From NCBI RefSeq assembly GCF_009017415.1, contig NC_092406.1, positions 5,580,001 to 5,644,000 of the forward strand: 64,000 bases of DNA. Direction: 5' to 3'. Origin of the DNA: Aspergillus flavus. Lineage: Eukaryota; Ascomycota; Eurotiomycetes; Eurotiales; Aspergillaceae. This document shows positions 48,460 to 60,297 of the stretch, piece by piece. The notes under the pieces are model-generated. The model was not told where the DNA came from. It worked only from the letters and a program-made list of their open reading frames with translations, and made no database searches. Made by a program: the position numbers and the translations under genes. Numbering within the stretch: position 1 is the stretch's first letter; each line of letters opens with the position of its first letter.

Positions 48460-49509
48460 ATGGATCAGACACACTCTAGGGCCATGGAGGCCCTCCAACC
48501 CTTCGTCCTCCTGGCCAACTCAAATAGCGCTACATCACCGAAATTCGTCGCAAACCTGATCACAAATGCCACTTCGAGTCCGAACACTTATGTATTCGCA
48601 GAGCTGCTAGAGACGCCTACAGTTCAAGCCCTCCGGTCAGAGGACACCCCCGCGGAGTATCAAGGATACCTTACATTACTGGAGGTCTTTGCCTGGGGTA
48701 CATGGCAGGATTATCAAAGTATGCCCCACCGAAATTGATCTTAGTCTCATGGAGTTTATGAATATCATCAATGATTTAATTAACGCATCTCGAAAACAGC
48801 AACGCCGAACCTCCCTCCACTTAACAATGAACAAACCCTAAAGCTCCGCCTTCTATCTCTTCTCAGCCTATCTGCAACCATCAAGCCACTCACATATCAG
48901 ACCCTCATGGATGCACTCTCAATCGCAGCTCCTTCCGAGCTCGAATCTCTAGTCACAACCGCCATCTACTCCTCTCTTATCACCGCCCGTCTCTCCCCGG
49001 TGACGAACCCCCCGACCATCAATGTGACCTCCGTCGCACCCTTACGGGACGTGAAGCCTCAATCACTGACAACGATGATCTCAATCCTCACACAGTGGGA
49101 GACCCGCTGCGGCGACGTCATCAGCGACATCGAAGCCGAGATAGCTAGGATCAAGACCGACTCGGCAAAGCGGCGCGCGAAGGAACAGGCTCGGGCGGTG
49201 TTATTTGAGAAAACGTTGTCAAACTGGGGCTCAGATGGGGGTGAGTCAAACCCCCGGTTTCCAGGATCCAAAAAGCAAAGTTGGCACGGAGGTGCAAAGG
49301 GTGGTTCCTCAGGGTTCGTTGGCAATAAGCGCGAGTTCAGCGGGGATGACTTCGATGATGGATACTGGGACAACGGTGCTGATGGAGCCTATGATTCACA
49401 ATTTTCTACCTCGAAGATGGATATTGACCAGGGCGCAGGATCGTCCGCTACGGGATCGGCGGGTGCTGGAGCTAGACATGCGAAGCGTGTTTTAGGGAGG
49501 AAATCCTAA
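48460..49509 (+). CDS. csnG: COP9 signalosome subunit 7 (PCI domain)
   Basis: Two exons, 48460-48718 and 48800-49509, give 322 aa. The PCI domain spans the first two thirds: EYQGYLTLLEVFAWGTWQDY, then after the splice LNNEQTLKLRLLSLLSLSAT and PLTYQTLMDALSI. The sequence RDVKPQSLTTMISILTQWE is typical of the Csn7 end of the domain. The C-terminal third is Gly/Ser-rich with basic stretches, as in Aspergillus CsnG. The COP9 signalosome removes Nedd8 from cullins and in Aspergillus controls sexual development, light response and secondary metabolism. The gene is called csnG or acoB in A. nidulans. Confidence 0.9.
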
Positions 49510-50236
49510 TGTGATGTGATAAACTCAAGGGATTACCATATCTCTTTCTCAGATGACGAATTATCGCTAGATCTTCTTGACAACTAGGTGTTGAAGCAAG
49601 CACCACGTACGGCCTTTTTAGATCCTCCTCTCTCTCTCTCTCTCTCCCGTCCAACTTGTACGCGGTCGCCCATTAGAATGTATTACTCCCATTATTTATG
49701 TCACATTGTAAAGCCTAACTCTCATGCACTTAACACTAAACCAAAAGGCTCGCTGAAGGTCGTTTAACGGACAATCTTAGCAAAAAAGGGGTATTCTCAG
49801 AATGTAAACGGACAAAGAAAAAAGAAATTTGGAAAAATGGTGTGGAACAAGGGAAGACGATATTGGCAGAGCAAAGGTAGACGGTCCACTGACCGGAAAT
49901 TGAGGCAACTGGGATCCGTGAAACTAGGATACCCTGTCAGCTGATCATATAGGTTCAGGATCATGAGTCCGTTGCTATGACGGGGAATAATATATGCGTT
50001 AGTTTCGCGTGTTTTGACCACCCTGTTCAGTGCAGCACGTCGCAGTTGCCAGAAGAGCTGGGTGGCCGGAGCCAAGGCGACATCTGATCTTGTATGCCAG
50101 ACCTTGTAGCCATATGGTTAGAGCTGCCGGCTGTGGGCAGCCGGGATTACACGCCCACACTAAACCTTCCAATAGAGGCACCAAAGTGAACCCTAAAGAC
50201 TCGGTCCAGAATCTGGCATGTGTGACGCCAGTGAGC
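49510..50236. other. Convergent 3' intergenic region with CT microsatellite
   Basis: A CT dinucleotide run lies at about 49626-49646. No gene or tRNA could be supported, including around 50100-50160, which was examined for a tRNA fold. Confidence 0.5.
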
Positions 50237-51476
50237 TCAGAGCATAGTACCAGGAACAAAGATGAACAGGACACTGAGCGCGGTGGCGACGAATGCAGCG
50301 ATTAAAATAGTTGCCGTGGCGCGTTTGTTCAACAGCTTTCGCACGTAAGGTTCGCGGATCGGCGACCAGTTCATAAAGGTATATTCACTGTATCCGAGAA
50401 ATGCCATGACAGGGTCGATCTTATATTGATATGAGACAATAAAATAGGATGCGACAATAAACGGTAGTATCAACTGCATGATTGTTAGTGTCGAAGCGCA
50501 GCAAAAACCGGGCAAACCACTACAACATACCCAACAACGGATGTGCCTTGGCTTGTCGCGGAGGACAACGTAGAAGGCACCCCAAAACCCGCCACCAAAG
50601 CTTATCAGCGCAAAGGCGAGACGGGCAATTGTACTCAGCGGGACAAGGTTACCCAGGGCCTTCGCCTGCAAAAACCCTGGGAATGCATCGCGCTCCATGG
50701 CCTGGAAAACATAGTCTTTGGCGGGATCAAAGACTTCTGGGTCATCTCGGCCGTCATCCTCAACCAAATTGATGATCGTAGATACCATATCCTCCGGCAG
50801 TACGATTTCTCTTTCTGCGCCAGGAAGCAGGTATGTATACAGAATCTTCTCTGCACTTGCACGAATGTCGGCCCGTGCCACAGTATGGCCAGGCGAAGTA
50901 GAATCGTTCCGCGTTCCAGAGCTTGGGCGAGGTGGCTGTTCATTAGATGGTGTGCGGGCGGCATTCTGTGAGCCAAGGCTGTCTTGGGGCGAGTGCCCTG
51001 GGTTATGACCATCAGCGCGCAGGAATGCCGATAATCTTTGATCGGCGTCCTGATCATCCAAGTCATGGTTGCCGTGTCGCAAACCAGAGGGTCCGGCTTC
51101 CACCAGCGGTATATCGCCAAAAGTCTCGAGGTTCCCTAAGGCATCAGAGGAGCCTTTGCTATCTGCTTTCTCCAAGTCGGGAGTAGCTACTAGAACAGAT
51201 CGGCGCAACTCTCGGACATAATGACGACACAAAGACATATGTTGCGAAACATCGAGCCTAAAATCAGTATGGTTAGAAGCTTCTCGGGCGATTGGTACGC
51301 CAAGGCGCGCATGTATCATACCAAAAGTCCAAATAATCGACCGAGCGCTGCTGGTCCCGCATGTAAATGTAAAACGAAAAAAGATCGACAGGAGCTAGTG
51401 TACGACGGCTGAGGACTTCAAAGAGAGTCGGGAGCCGATTCCGCTGCTCCAAGTCCGTAAGCGAAGGCGACGCCAT
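50237..51476 (-). CDS. rax1: RGS-domain membrane protein, Rax1/RgsB type
   Basis: Three exons, 51476-51322, 51257-50531 and 50473-50237, give 372 aa. The N-terminus (LPTLFEVLSRRTLAPVDLFS, then FYIYMRDQQRSVDYLDFWLD) is the divergent RGS fold of the fungal Rax1 family. A Ser/Pro-rich insert at about 90-145 separates this from the second half of the fold (ILYTYLLPGAEREIVLP, FLQAKALGNLVPLS). Three hydrophobic segments near the C-terminus anchor it in membrane. Rax1 marks bud sites in yeast and affects growth, stress response and conidiation in Aspergillus. The second intron (57 bp) is a multiple of three without a stop, so a retained-intron product with 19 extra residues next to a membrane segment is conceivable. 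Confidence 0.88.
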
Positions 51477-52439
51477 CTTTTAGAATGATAATTATGTCGA
51501 ATAGTGAGATCGGTCTAAGAAAAGGGGAAAGAACGTCTAGGTCGGGTTGCGGGAGGGATTAGCCGTAAATAAACCGCAGGGTCCAATTATGATTTCGATG
51601 ACAGCAACAGAGATTCTGGCGAATGAGTAAAGTAACGAATGACGAGGGAAATGATTTGGGTGTGAGAATTGGGTGGAATTTGTCGTGAATAATTTAGAAT
51701 TTTGGAGCCTGTCCGTCACAGAAACCCCTGGGAGAGGGGGAGTTAGATGAGAGTAAACAAACAGCCACCGGATCGCAGCTGAAACCCAAAAGTCAGGCTC
51801 AATCCATTCAGAAGCCCAGCAAGGATCGCAAGCTGCAGAGTCCAGAGTGAGGACGTAGAAATAGAAATAGAAACACACCAGCCTTCAAGTAAAGCCTCCA
51901 AGAGACTTGGGATGGTTGGTTTCTTTCTGCACGGCTGGCAGCCCGCTAAGCCCAAACTAACGGCCCGCCTTAACGTTGATCCGAAATTAAATTGGCTTGG
52001 ACCCACGGCCCGATGATCACCTCCACGTTCTCGACAGCTTTCGGCAAGGGATGCCATCATCCATGGATACTCATCCAATTCAAGGATCGCCGACCCAGAT
52101 ATGTCACATTTCTTTGCCAAAAAAAAATAAGCCTTGAAAGGATCGGCAATAAAAATGTGACTATATCGAATGTCGCCTAGACTGTTCAAGGAAGGAAGGA
52201 AACTGTTATAAATATATATATAAAAAAAAAAGAAAGGACAAGGAAGTATACAATGCCAAGGAATAGCACTGTTGCACGAATCCCCTCGAGTTTATCACCT
52301 AGAAATACATATTAAAAATAAAAACCGAAATGCTCCATGCATCAATTGGGTATTTGCTCATGACACCGTCTTCAGAAAAAATTCAAACGCCAGCAGCCGA
52401 AACTCCTACCTCTCCAAGCTCATGCAATCATTCAATCGA
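51477..52439. other. Intergenic region upstream of the Rax1-type gene
   Basis: Promoter side of the RGS gene and 3' side of gcnE. A-rich sequence at 52205-52235. No coding region supported. Confidence 0.5.
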
Positions 52440-54012
<1,573 letters not shown>

Positions 54013-54270
54013 TCTTGTTAAGTGTACAAGTAAGTAAAGAGGTTATAACGCTTGCTTGTCAGCTCTTAGTCCAAGCGGCGCGATCTCCACGTTTGGCCGA
54101 TATGGGGGGTCGGTATCGGGAACACAATGATCCGGCACCATTATGCCAGATAACTATCTACTTGTTCTAGGGAACTTCAGTAAACTTTCAATAGTCTCCA
54201 ATTCATTCGTTTCATGCTATATTTGCTCTAGTCGCTATCTACTGGGCTTCATAAAAATCAATCTATCCCC
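54013..54270. promoter_or_regulatory. Divergent promoter, gcnE / ost5
   Basis: 258 bp between the start codons of gcnE and the small OST subunit gene. It is GC-rich in the middle (around 54075-54120), and no named element is recognised. Confidence 0.5.
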
Positions 54271-54664
54271 ATGTCGTTGAACGAAGTTTGGGAGGCAGCC
54301 TCCGCGAGCCCTTACGCTCCACTGATTTCCAAAGATAGCCAGTTCTCCGTCGGCTTCACCCTCTTGCTTTCTGGTAAGACAGGTTCGCGCTACAGGCCAT
54401 TAACCGATAGCACTAACGAGTATTCCAGCACTCATATTGACTGGTCTTTTCGGACTGAGTTTGTGTCCCTATCCAATTTACTTTCATCCTTTTTCTAACG
54501 TCCAAACAGACCGTTCTTTCTTGAGTATCGCTTCATTTGGCGTCCCGGCGTCGTTGGCATTCGGGTAAGAAAAGCGCGTTGCGCAAACGGACCGACAATG
54601 GCTAATACCTCTATCCAGCTTCGGGGCCGTATACATGATCTGCGCTGTTGGGGTCTACGTCTAG
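54271..54664 (+). CDS. ost5: Oligosaccharyltransferase subunit Ost5 (TMEM258-like)
   Basis: Four tiny exons, 54271-54373, 54429-54458, 54510-54564 and 54619-54664, give a 77-aa protein with perfect phases. It starts MSLNEVWEAASASPY and has two hydrophobic segments: GFTLLLSALILTGLFGL, and PASLAFGFGAVYMICAVGVY at the very C-terminus. Length and two-helix topology match Ost5/TMEM258, a small ER subunit that supports Stt3 in N-glycosylation. The gene is easily missed because no exon exceeds 103 nt. It lies between gcnE (divergent, 258 bp) and rad1 (same strand, 166 bp downstream). Confidence 0.88.
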
Positions 54665-54830
54665 GAAGACTTCCAGATCTTTTCAATGTACCATATACCC
54701 AGTTAAGAGAGAAGCAGAAGGATTATACCATTAGAAACGTCGAAGCTCTTCCTCCCTGCAGACTCTCTTTTAATCTAATTTGTCCGAGTTCTTTCCTTTC
54801 GATCATTTCCGCTATCTCGTACACCCAGCC

Positions 54831-55997
54831 ATGGCCGACGTGGAACCCATCTTTTCTGCTGTTTCCAGCAATGCTCACCATCTCTATACTCTGCTACAGT
54901 GCATTGGTTTTGTACCAAAAGCTACCGTGCTTATTACCCCAGATGGGATTCGCTTTTCTGTGGAGGAAGGCCGAGTAATACAAGGACTCGCGTTTCTCGA
55001 CAAAGCCCTCTTTACTACATACACCTTCAATCCACCAGCCGCGCCGAACAGCACTTCTGGAGATCTGGGGGACGGTGATGATTCTTCAGATGCTACTTAC
55101 AACCCGTGCTTTGTTGTGTCGCTTTCTGCACTCCTTGAGACGCTGAAGATTTTTGGTGTAAATGATCCATCCTCCACTGGGGCCAACAAGGCAGTTAGTG
55201 TCCAACCGTCGAACCCCTCGTCATCGAACGCCTTTACCACACCCGCATTGCTTTTTGATCGTTCATGCACCTTGCAATATTTCCAGAACGGTTCCCCTTT
55301 GAGCATCACTTTATCAGAGACAGGAATCAAGACCACTTGTGAACTAACGACCTACGAACCCGATGGTGGCGAAGTCGATATCCCTCTTCAACGTGATGCC
55401 ATCATAATGAAGGTCATTATGCGCTCTGCCTGGCTACATAATGCCATTGTGGAGCTGGGTGCCACTAATCCAAACGTATTAAAGATATCCGCCTCGGCAG
55501 ATCGGGAACCTTTCTTCGCCTTGTCCGGTTCTGGTGGTCCGTTCAGCGAATCGTCTGTAGAGTTCTCAATAGAGGAACAAGGCCCGAACAACGGGGCGTC
55601 GTCCCAGTCTCGCAAAGTGTTGACAGATGACGGCACATCCAGGTCTCGGGCTAAGAGGACCAAGCTTGCGCCTACTGTCACCGAGACCTTCCTTGTCAGC
55701 CCACCATCGTCAATGGGTTCTCGCATCAAGCAAAATTACCGATTTTCCCTTATGCAGAAGGCATCTCGTGCTATGTCTGTGGCTAACAAAGTGAGCATTC
55801 GAGGCGACCGGCAAGGAGTTTTAAGTCTTCAGTTCATGATTGAATTCGACGCACACGGCTCCAGCGGCGCGAGCAATACCACAAGACCATCTGGGGGATC
55901 GCTAGGGCCCACAGTGACCTTTGTAGATTTCCGCTTTGTGCCGTTACTGGATGATGAGGAGGCAGCTGATGAGGACAGCACGGGTGATCTCGAATAA
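54831..55997 (+). CDS. rad1: DNA-damage checkpoint protein Rad1 (9-1-1 clamp)
   Basis: One exon of 388 aa from ATG 54831. N-terminal sequence (FSAVSSNAHHLYTLLQCIGF, then ATVLITPDGIRFSVEEGRVI) and the block around FVVSLSALLETLKIFG match the Rad1/Rec1/Rad17 family. A poorly conserved Ser/Asn-rich insert lies at about 120-145 and a basic Ser-rich insert at about 260-290. The C-terminal strand segment (LSLQFMIEFD, then VTFVDFRFVPL) and an acidic tail complete a PCNA-like fold. With Rad9 and Hus1 it forms the clamp loaded at damage sites to activate ATR/Mec1-type kinases in the nucleus. An open extension upstream lacks an ATG. Confidence 0.93.
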   Translation: MADVEPIFSAVSSNAHHLYTLLQCIGFVPKATVLITPDGIRFSVEEGRVIQGLAFLDKALFTTYTFNPPAAPNSTSGDLGDGDDSSDATYNPCFVVSLSALLETLKIFGVNDPSSTGANKAVSVQPSNPSSSNAFTTPALLFDRSCTLQYFQNGSPLSITLSETGIKTTCELTTYEPDGGEVDIPLQRDAIIMKVIMRSAWLHNAIVELGATNPNVLKISASADREPFFALSGSGGPFSESSVEFSIEEQGPNNGASSQSRKVLTDDGTSRSRAKRTKLAPTVTETFLVSPPSSMGSRIKQNYRFSLMQKASRAMSVANKVSIRGDRQGVLSLQFMIEFDAHGSSGASNTTRPSGGSLGPTVTFVDFRFVPLLDDEEAADEDSTGDLE

Positions 55998-56475
55998 CGT
56001 CTTTCTGCGCAACAACAGCTCTATCCTAGAGTACAAGTTGGCAATTTAATAGCTTGGGTTCAGTCAATACAATATACTCGCTCGCAGCGATGGCTCTACG
56101 CAATTGATATCTCATACTAATACTTATATCTCCGACAGACTATCACTAGGCATCATGATCGTGTTGAGTTTAATACCATTCTATAGGACAAACGCCCAAT
56201 TATCCTACTTGCCCTTGTTGGCTCAGTCTTTTGTAATCACGATACAACTTCCTGGTGCCATAAATCCTTCGTAATAACTGTCGCCTATGATTTGACTACG
56301 CCTTTTGAGGAAAACTCTTTACTACTTCACATAAGCATTTTTAATGAACGTAATTTTCTATCATCTGTAGTAAAAAGTACCACAATGAGTCTAACGCTTA
56401 CAGTATGCTCGCCTTTAGATGGCTTTAAGATATATTATTAACATTAAGAGAAGAATCTCGCAATTCTAATTTCTT
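55998..56475. other. Convergent 3' intergenic region
   Basis: 478 bp of AT-rich sequence, no gene recognised. Confidence 0.6.
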
Positions 56476-57492
56476 TTATACCTTTCCACTGCTGCCCATT
56501 ATGTCCATCCACCGCTCCATTGACTGTATAAGAACCTCAATTCCCTCATCAATCACCTGTGTTATAGGCTTGTTGATATTAGCTCTGATATAGTCATACC
56601 ACGGGTCCAAAACGAGCTTGTTGACATTGAACTTGGAGACACCTGCTTCGATACACGCTTTCGACAGCTCTGGGGAAAAGTCGTTGGTTCCATGTAACAC
56701 CAATCGGGCGCGCCCATTAAGTGCTTTGAAAATTCCGCGAAGCCTAACACATTCATGAGATTCAGCGACGCTCGGTGTACTTTTCATTGCAATTCTTACC
56801 GGTCCATGTCTGGTTGCGGCCCTTTGGGACCATAATCACCGTGAAGGTTGCCAACACTCGGAGCCAGATAGTCAACCCCCGCACGTATGAAGTCTTCAAC
56901 ATCTTCAGGGCTAGTTAAGATTCCTGTACAAAGTATTAGATTAGAAATTCTGAGTTCAACATTTGGATTTCATACCTTCCAAATCACCTGTGTCCATAAT
57001 CCCATCTTCACCACCTTCGATTCGCCCCGTCTCGGCCTCCGTCGATATTCCCCTAGCGTGACAATATTCACGCAAAGATGCGGTTCTTTCTAAGTTTTCC
57101 TCCTTCTCATAATGACTCATATCTACCATTATCGAGTCAAAGGGGAGGGTATCAGCGATCTCTTTGATCTGATCATAATCCTGTGCGTGGTCGAGATGAA
57201 GTGAGATAGGAACAGAGGCTGCTCTCGCTGCGGCTGCGGCTGCATGAACAAGTGATGGTGTTTGGGTCAGCGCCGAAGGGAATAATTGAATGATTAACGG
57301 CGACTTGCGGTTTTCGGCTGCTCGGACGAATGCAGTGATATGTTCGACGTTATAGCTAAGGACATTTGTTAAGTTGTATACTTCCGAAATAGCAATCACT
57401 ATGACCTACGCAATTGCTGCAAGAACGCCATATCGGCCTTTTTCCGCTGCATCCAAGATTTGCAGGGTCTTGTTTGTCGCACGCCGAGTCAT
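56476..57492 (-). CDS. Class II (zinc) ketose-bisphosphate aldolase-like protein
   Basis: Four exons, 57492-57410, 57355-56976, 56923-56800 and 56743-56476, give 284 aa, the size of bacterial-type tagatose/fructose-bisphosphate aldolases. Active-site landmarks are ISLHLDHAQD (His81, Asp83, His84; the catalytic Asp and a zinc His), the acidic stretch STEAETGRIEGGEDGI, NLHGDYG (His182) and VLHGTND (His213), then GVSKFNVNK in the phosphate-binding region. The start MTRRATNKTLQILDAAEKGR and the following YNVEH match family starts. The likely reaction is reversible cleavage of a ketose phosphate to dihydroxyacetone phosphate and an aldehyde, but the substrate is unknown. It is divergent from a Zn2Cys6 regulator and close to a transporter and a dehydrogenase. 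Confidence 0.9.
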
Positions 57493-57822
57493 TGTAAAGC
57501 GGGGTTAAAGATAATTACTGAGCTGTTTTGGTGTCCAAGAAACACTATCGTCGTGGGGATTTCGCATGTTCTTTAATTGAGCTCGAGCTCATAACGAGAT
57601 GTGCTCGTGACGAGGCAGGTGGTCCTAATGACTAATGCGGTATCTGCAAGCGCTGGACAAGGAGAACAAGGCCCACAAAGGTCAGTTCGCTGCCACGTGG
57701 CTCAGGCAGCCTCGGCACGTGCTCCAACCCCGACCCGACTTTCCAGCAATGCAAAGTCCAACATCCTTGCATTGGTTGATATCGGCTGTCACATAATTGT
57801 TTATTTTTGGGCTTTCTCCACC
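57493..57822. promoter_or_regulatory. Divergent promoter, aldolase / Zn2Cys6 regulator
   Basis: 330 bp holding three perfect palindromes: GAGCTCGAGCTC at 57579-57590, GCCACGTGGC at 57692-57701 and GCACGTGC at 57715-57722. The last two contain CACGTG. Such symmetry suggests binding of dimeric regulators, possibly bHLH or the adjacent Zn2Cys6 protein. This is inference only. Confidence 0.5.
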
Positions 57823-59870
57823 ATGCCGAACAATGGCCCGCAGAGTGGCATTCGGAAACAACGCAAATCTCGCGGGCGAGGCTTGCGAACTAACACGGGG
57901 TGGTCAGTCTCACTGGAATTTTTGCGCCTGTCATTTTGCGAGTAGTACTGATCGTCCTTAGCTTAATTTGCAAGCGTCGCCACGTCAAATGCGACGAGGT
58001 AAGTTGATCAGTCCACATAAAAACACTTGGGTAGTGGAAATTATCGCTTATCGTCAAAGATCCGCCCACAATGTGGACCATGCGCAAAAGGTCAACGGCC
58101 CTGCGTCTATGGGAACGGCATTGATACTTCATCTCACGCGTCTATGAGCACAACCCAGAGCCAAGATATCCCAACGGTGATAAGCTCCCAGGCACAGATT
58201 CACGAACCTCTGCAAGTGCTAGTGGATGCATGTCACCAAGAACACGCAATACAGCCAACCAATTTTAATCAAACATTAGCCCCTAATAGATCCGCTCGCC
58301 GTCCGATTTCGAGCAGATCAGTGTCATCTCCGCTTGTCGAATATGTACCTTCACCTGGTACGGAGTCATCAGCGACCTCATCGAGGGTGGCGCCCCTGAG
58401 CTGGTTTGAGCTTCTGGCTCAGGATGCTGCAAATGCAGACAGAGAGTTTTTGCTATCCCCTCAGCAGAGATTCCCATTGCCGACGGCAGACGAAGCTTCA
58501 ATAAGCTCAACGCAAAGTCCGGCCTTTGAGCCACGAACTTTGAGAGAACGGGAAAGCTTTCAGGCGGCAGCATTTCACCATGACCCTGAAATGGGAAAGA
58601 AAGTTCCATTGGCAGCTGTTGATGAGCAGTCACAGGCTCTTCCGGACGTGCCATCTTCGTGGAGCACATCGGCTCCCATTCAACTATCGGAACAGGAGTT
58701 TCGGTTATTTACTCACTTTGTGCAGACGTTCAGCGGCTGGTTGGACTTTTTTGATTCATCCCAGCAGTTCTGTTCTGTCGTTCCCCATCTGGCTCTGAGA
58801 AACACCGGTCTGATGAAGGCGTTATTGGCGTTATCGGCGAGACATCTGACGCTTCTCAGGGAAACCCCTGGCGATCGTCGCGATTCTGACTCGTCATATT
58901 CAATTGATCGGAATGTCGCTGTTCGCTATTACTATGAAACACTACATTACCTGAACAAGGCTATGCGTTATCAATCATATGCTGGAAGCCAAGAGCTAAT
59001 TGCCACAGCCCTTTTAATTAGTACCTATGAGATGATTGATGGCTCCAACCGGGACTGGGAGCGACATCTTAAAGGAGTGTTCTGGATACAGCGATATCAA
59101 AACAATCATGGTGAATGCGGAGGCCTCCGTCAAGCCGTGTGGTGGGCCTGGCTTAGACAGGATGTCTGGGTAGCAATGCGCGAGCGGCGCCGAGTCTTCA
59201 GTTTCTGGAGGCCACAAAAGCATGTTTCAGTCCTCACGATACCCGAACTAACGACCCGTGCAATCTACCTACTTGCACAGTGCGTCAACTACGCTTCACG
59301 GGAAGAGTCAGAATCGACTGACCTGGAGCAACGCTTGGAACGAGGGAACGAGTTACTCTATATGTTACAAGAATGGCAAGACTGTCTTCCGCGGGAATTC
59401 AGCCCACTCCCAGTACCTTCGAGCTCCGATGTCTTCCCCCCAATCTGGGTCAATCCCCCTCCTTGTGCGGCTGCTTTGCAATTTCATAGCCTAGCCAGGA
59501 TCATAGTCATTCTACACCGTCCTTCCATTGGCGGACTTCAAGACTATCGAGCTGCGCAGAAACTTCTTACGTCCTCTCTTTGCACTATTTGTGGAATTGC
59601 TCGCACGAATGACGAAAATGATGACATGGCTTTTTTTGTCTCACTCCAGTGTCTATATGGAGGTAACTTGCCCCCCGCCAAGTGTTTTGCTATGTGTTTA
59701 CCTCTAACTTCGTTTCAGCAGGGCTCGGTGTTCATACTCCCCATGAACGAGCTGCATTGCTTGATCTCCTAGACAAGTGTCAACGACGAATACGCTGGCC
59801 TGCGGATTCCTTAACAAAAGAACTTGAAGCTGAATATCAGAAAGATGAGCTCTCTGCCTTTGCTAGATGA
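57823..59870 (+). CDS. Zn2Cys6 transcription factor, probable cluster regulator (623 aa)
   Basis: Four exons, 57823-57902, 57962-57998, 58060-59662 and 59719-59870. The zinc cluster is assembled over three exons: Cys 27, 30, 37, 44, 47 and 54 (TGCLICKRRHVKC, then RPQCGPCAKGQRPC). The Cys27 codon is split by the first intron, whose donor is GTCAGT at 57903. A competing in-frame donor three bases upstream (GTGGTC at 57900) would delete exactly this cysteine. The middle is disordered. From about 220 the protein has the fungal-specific regulator fold of the Acr-2/Pro1-like DUF3468 type (FRLFTHFVQTFSGWLDFFDS; LMKALLALSARHL; VRYYYETLHYLNKAM). It probably controls its divergent aldolase neighbour and the genes beyond. 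Confidence 0.88.
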
Positions 59871-60297
59871 GTTTGTATGACGTACGTAATATTGATCCAA
59901 CTTTTGAATAGGGTGGCCAGATATGGACCATTAGTATCAGCGAAAAGCAAGGGTATTCTACAACGGCCAACAGAACCATCAAAGAATCTCTCCATTTGCG
60001 TCATATCTGAACTCCAGTTGACGGCCAGGAAGCGCCACCTTCTTTTATACCCTCAGGCACATTCCCTTCCAGCTAATGCGAGACGTCCGCGGCACAGTAC
60101 GTTTCTGGATCACATGTGGTGTATTACCTACTATGGTATGCATTCGTCAAGGACTCATCATATATATATACATTTGTTCGTTATTCATATCAAGGGTCCT
60201 CTACCATTGTCGCCGCTAGTGATTAGGACGCGCCAGCTGGTCAACCTCATGCTCGTATCTTAAGATACAATCATGCGCAAACTCTGCAATCGCTGTC
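59871..60297. other. Convergent 3' intergenic region
   Basis: A 128-codon ATG frame (59877-60263) covers most of it, but it lacks any domain or coding signature and begins only 6 bases after a stop codon, so it is treated as 3' untranslated sequence. Confidence 0.5.

Noticed and set aside
50090..50180. Possible tRNA-like sequence
   Set aside because: Some A-box-like bases, but no B-box GGTTCRANYCC and no cloverleaf pairing could be traced.
59877..60263. 128-codon ATG open frame between convergent genes
   Set aside because: Starts six bases after the regulator stop codon and has no recognisable sequence; more likely 3' untranslated region.
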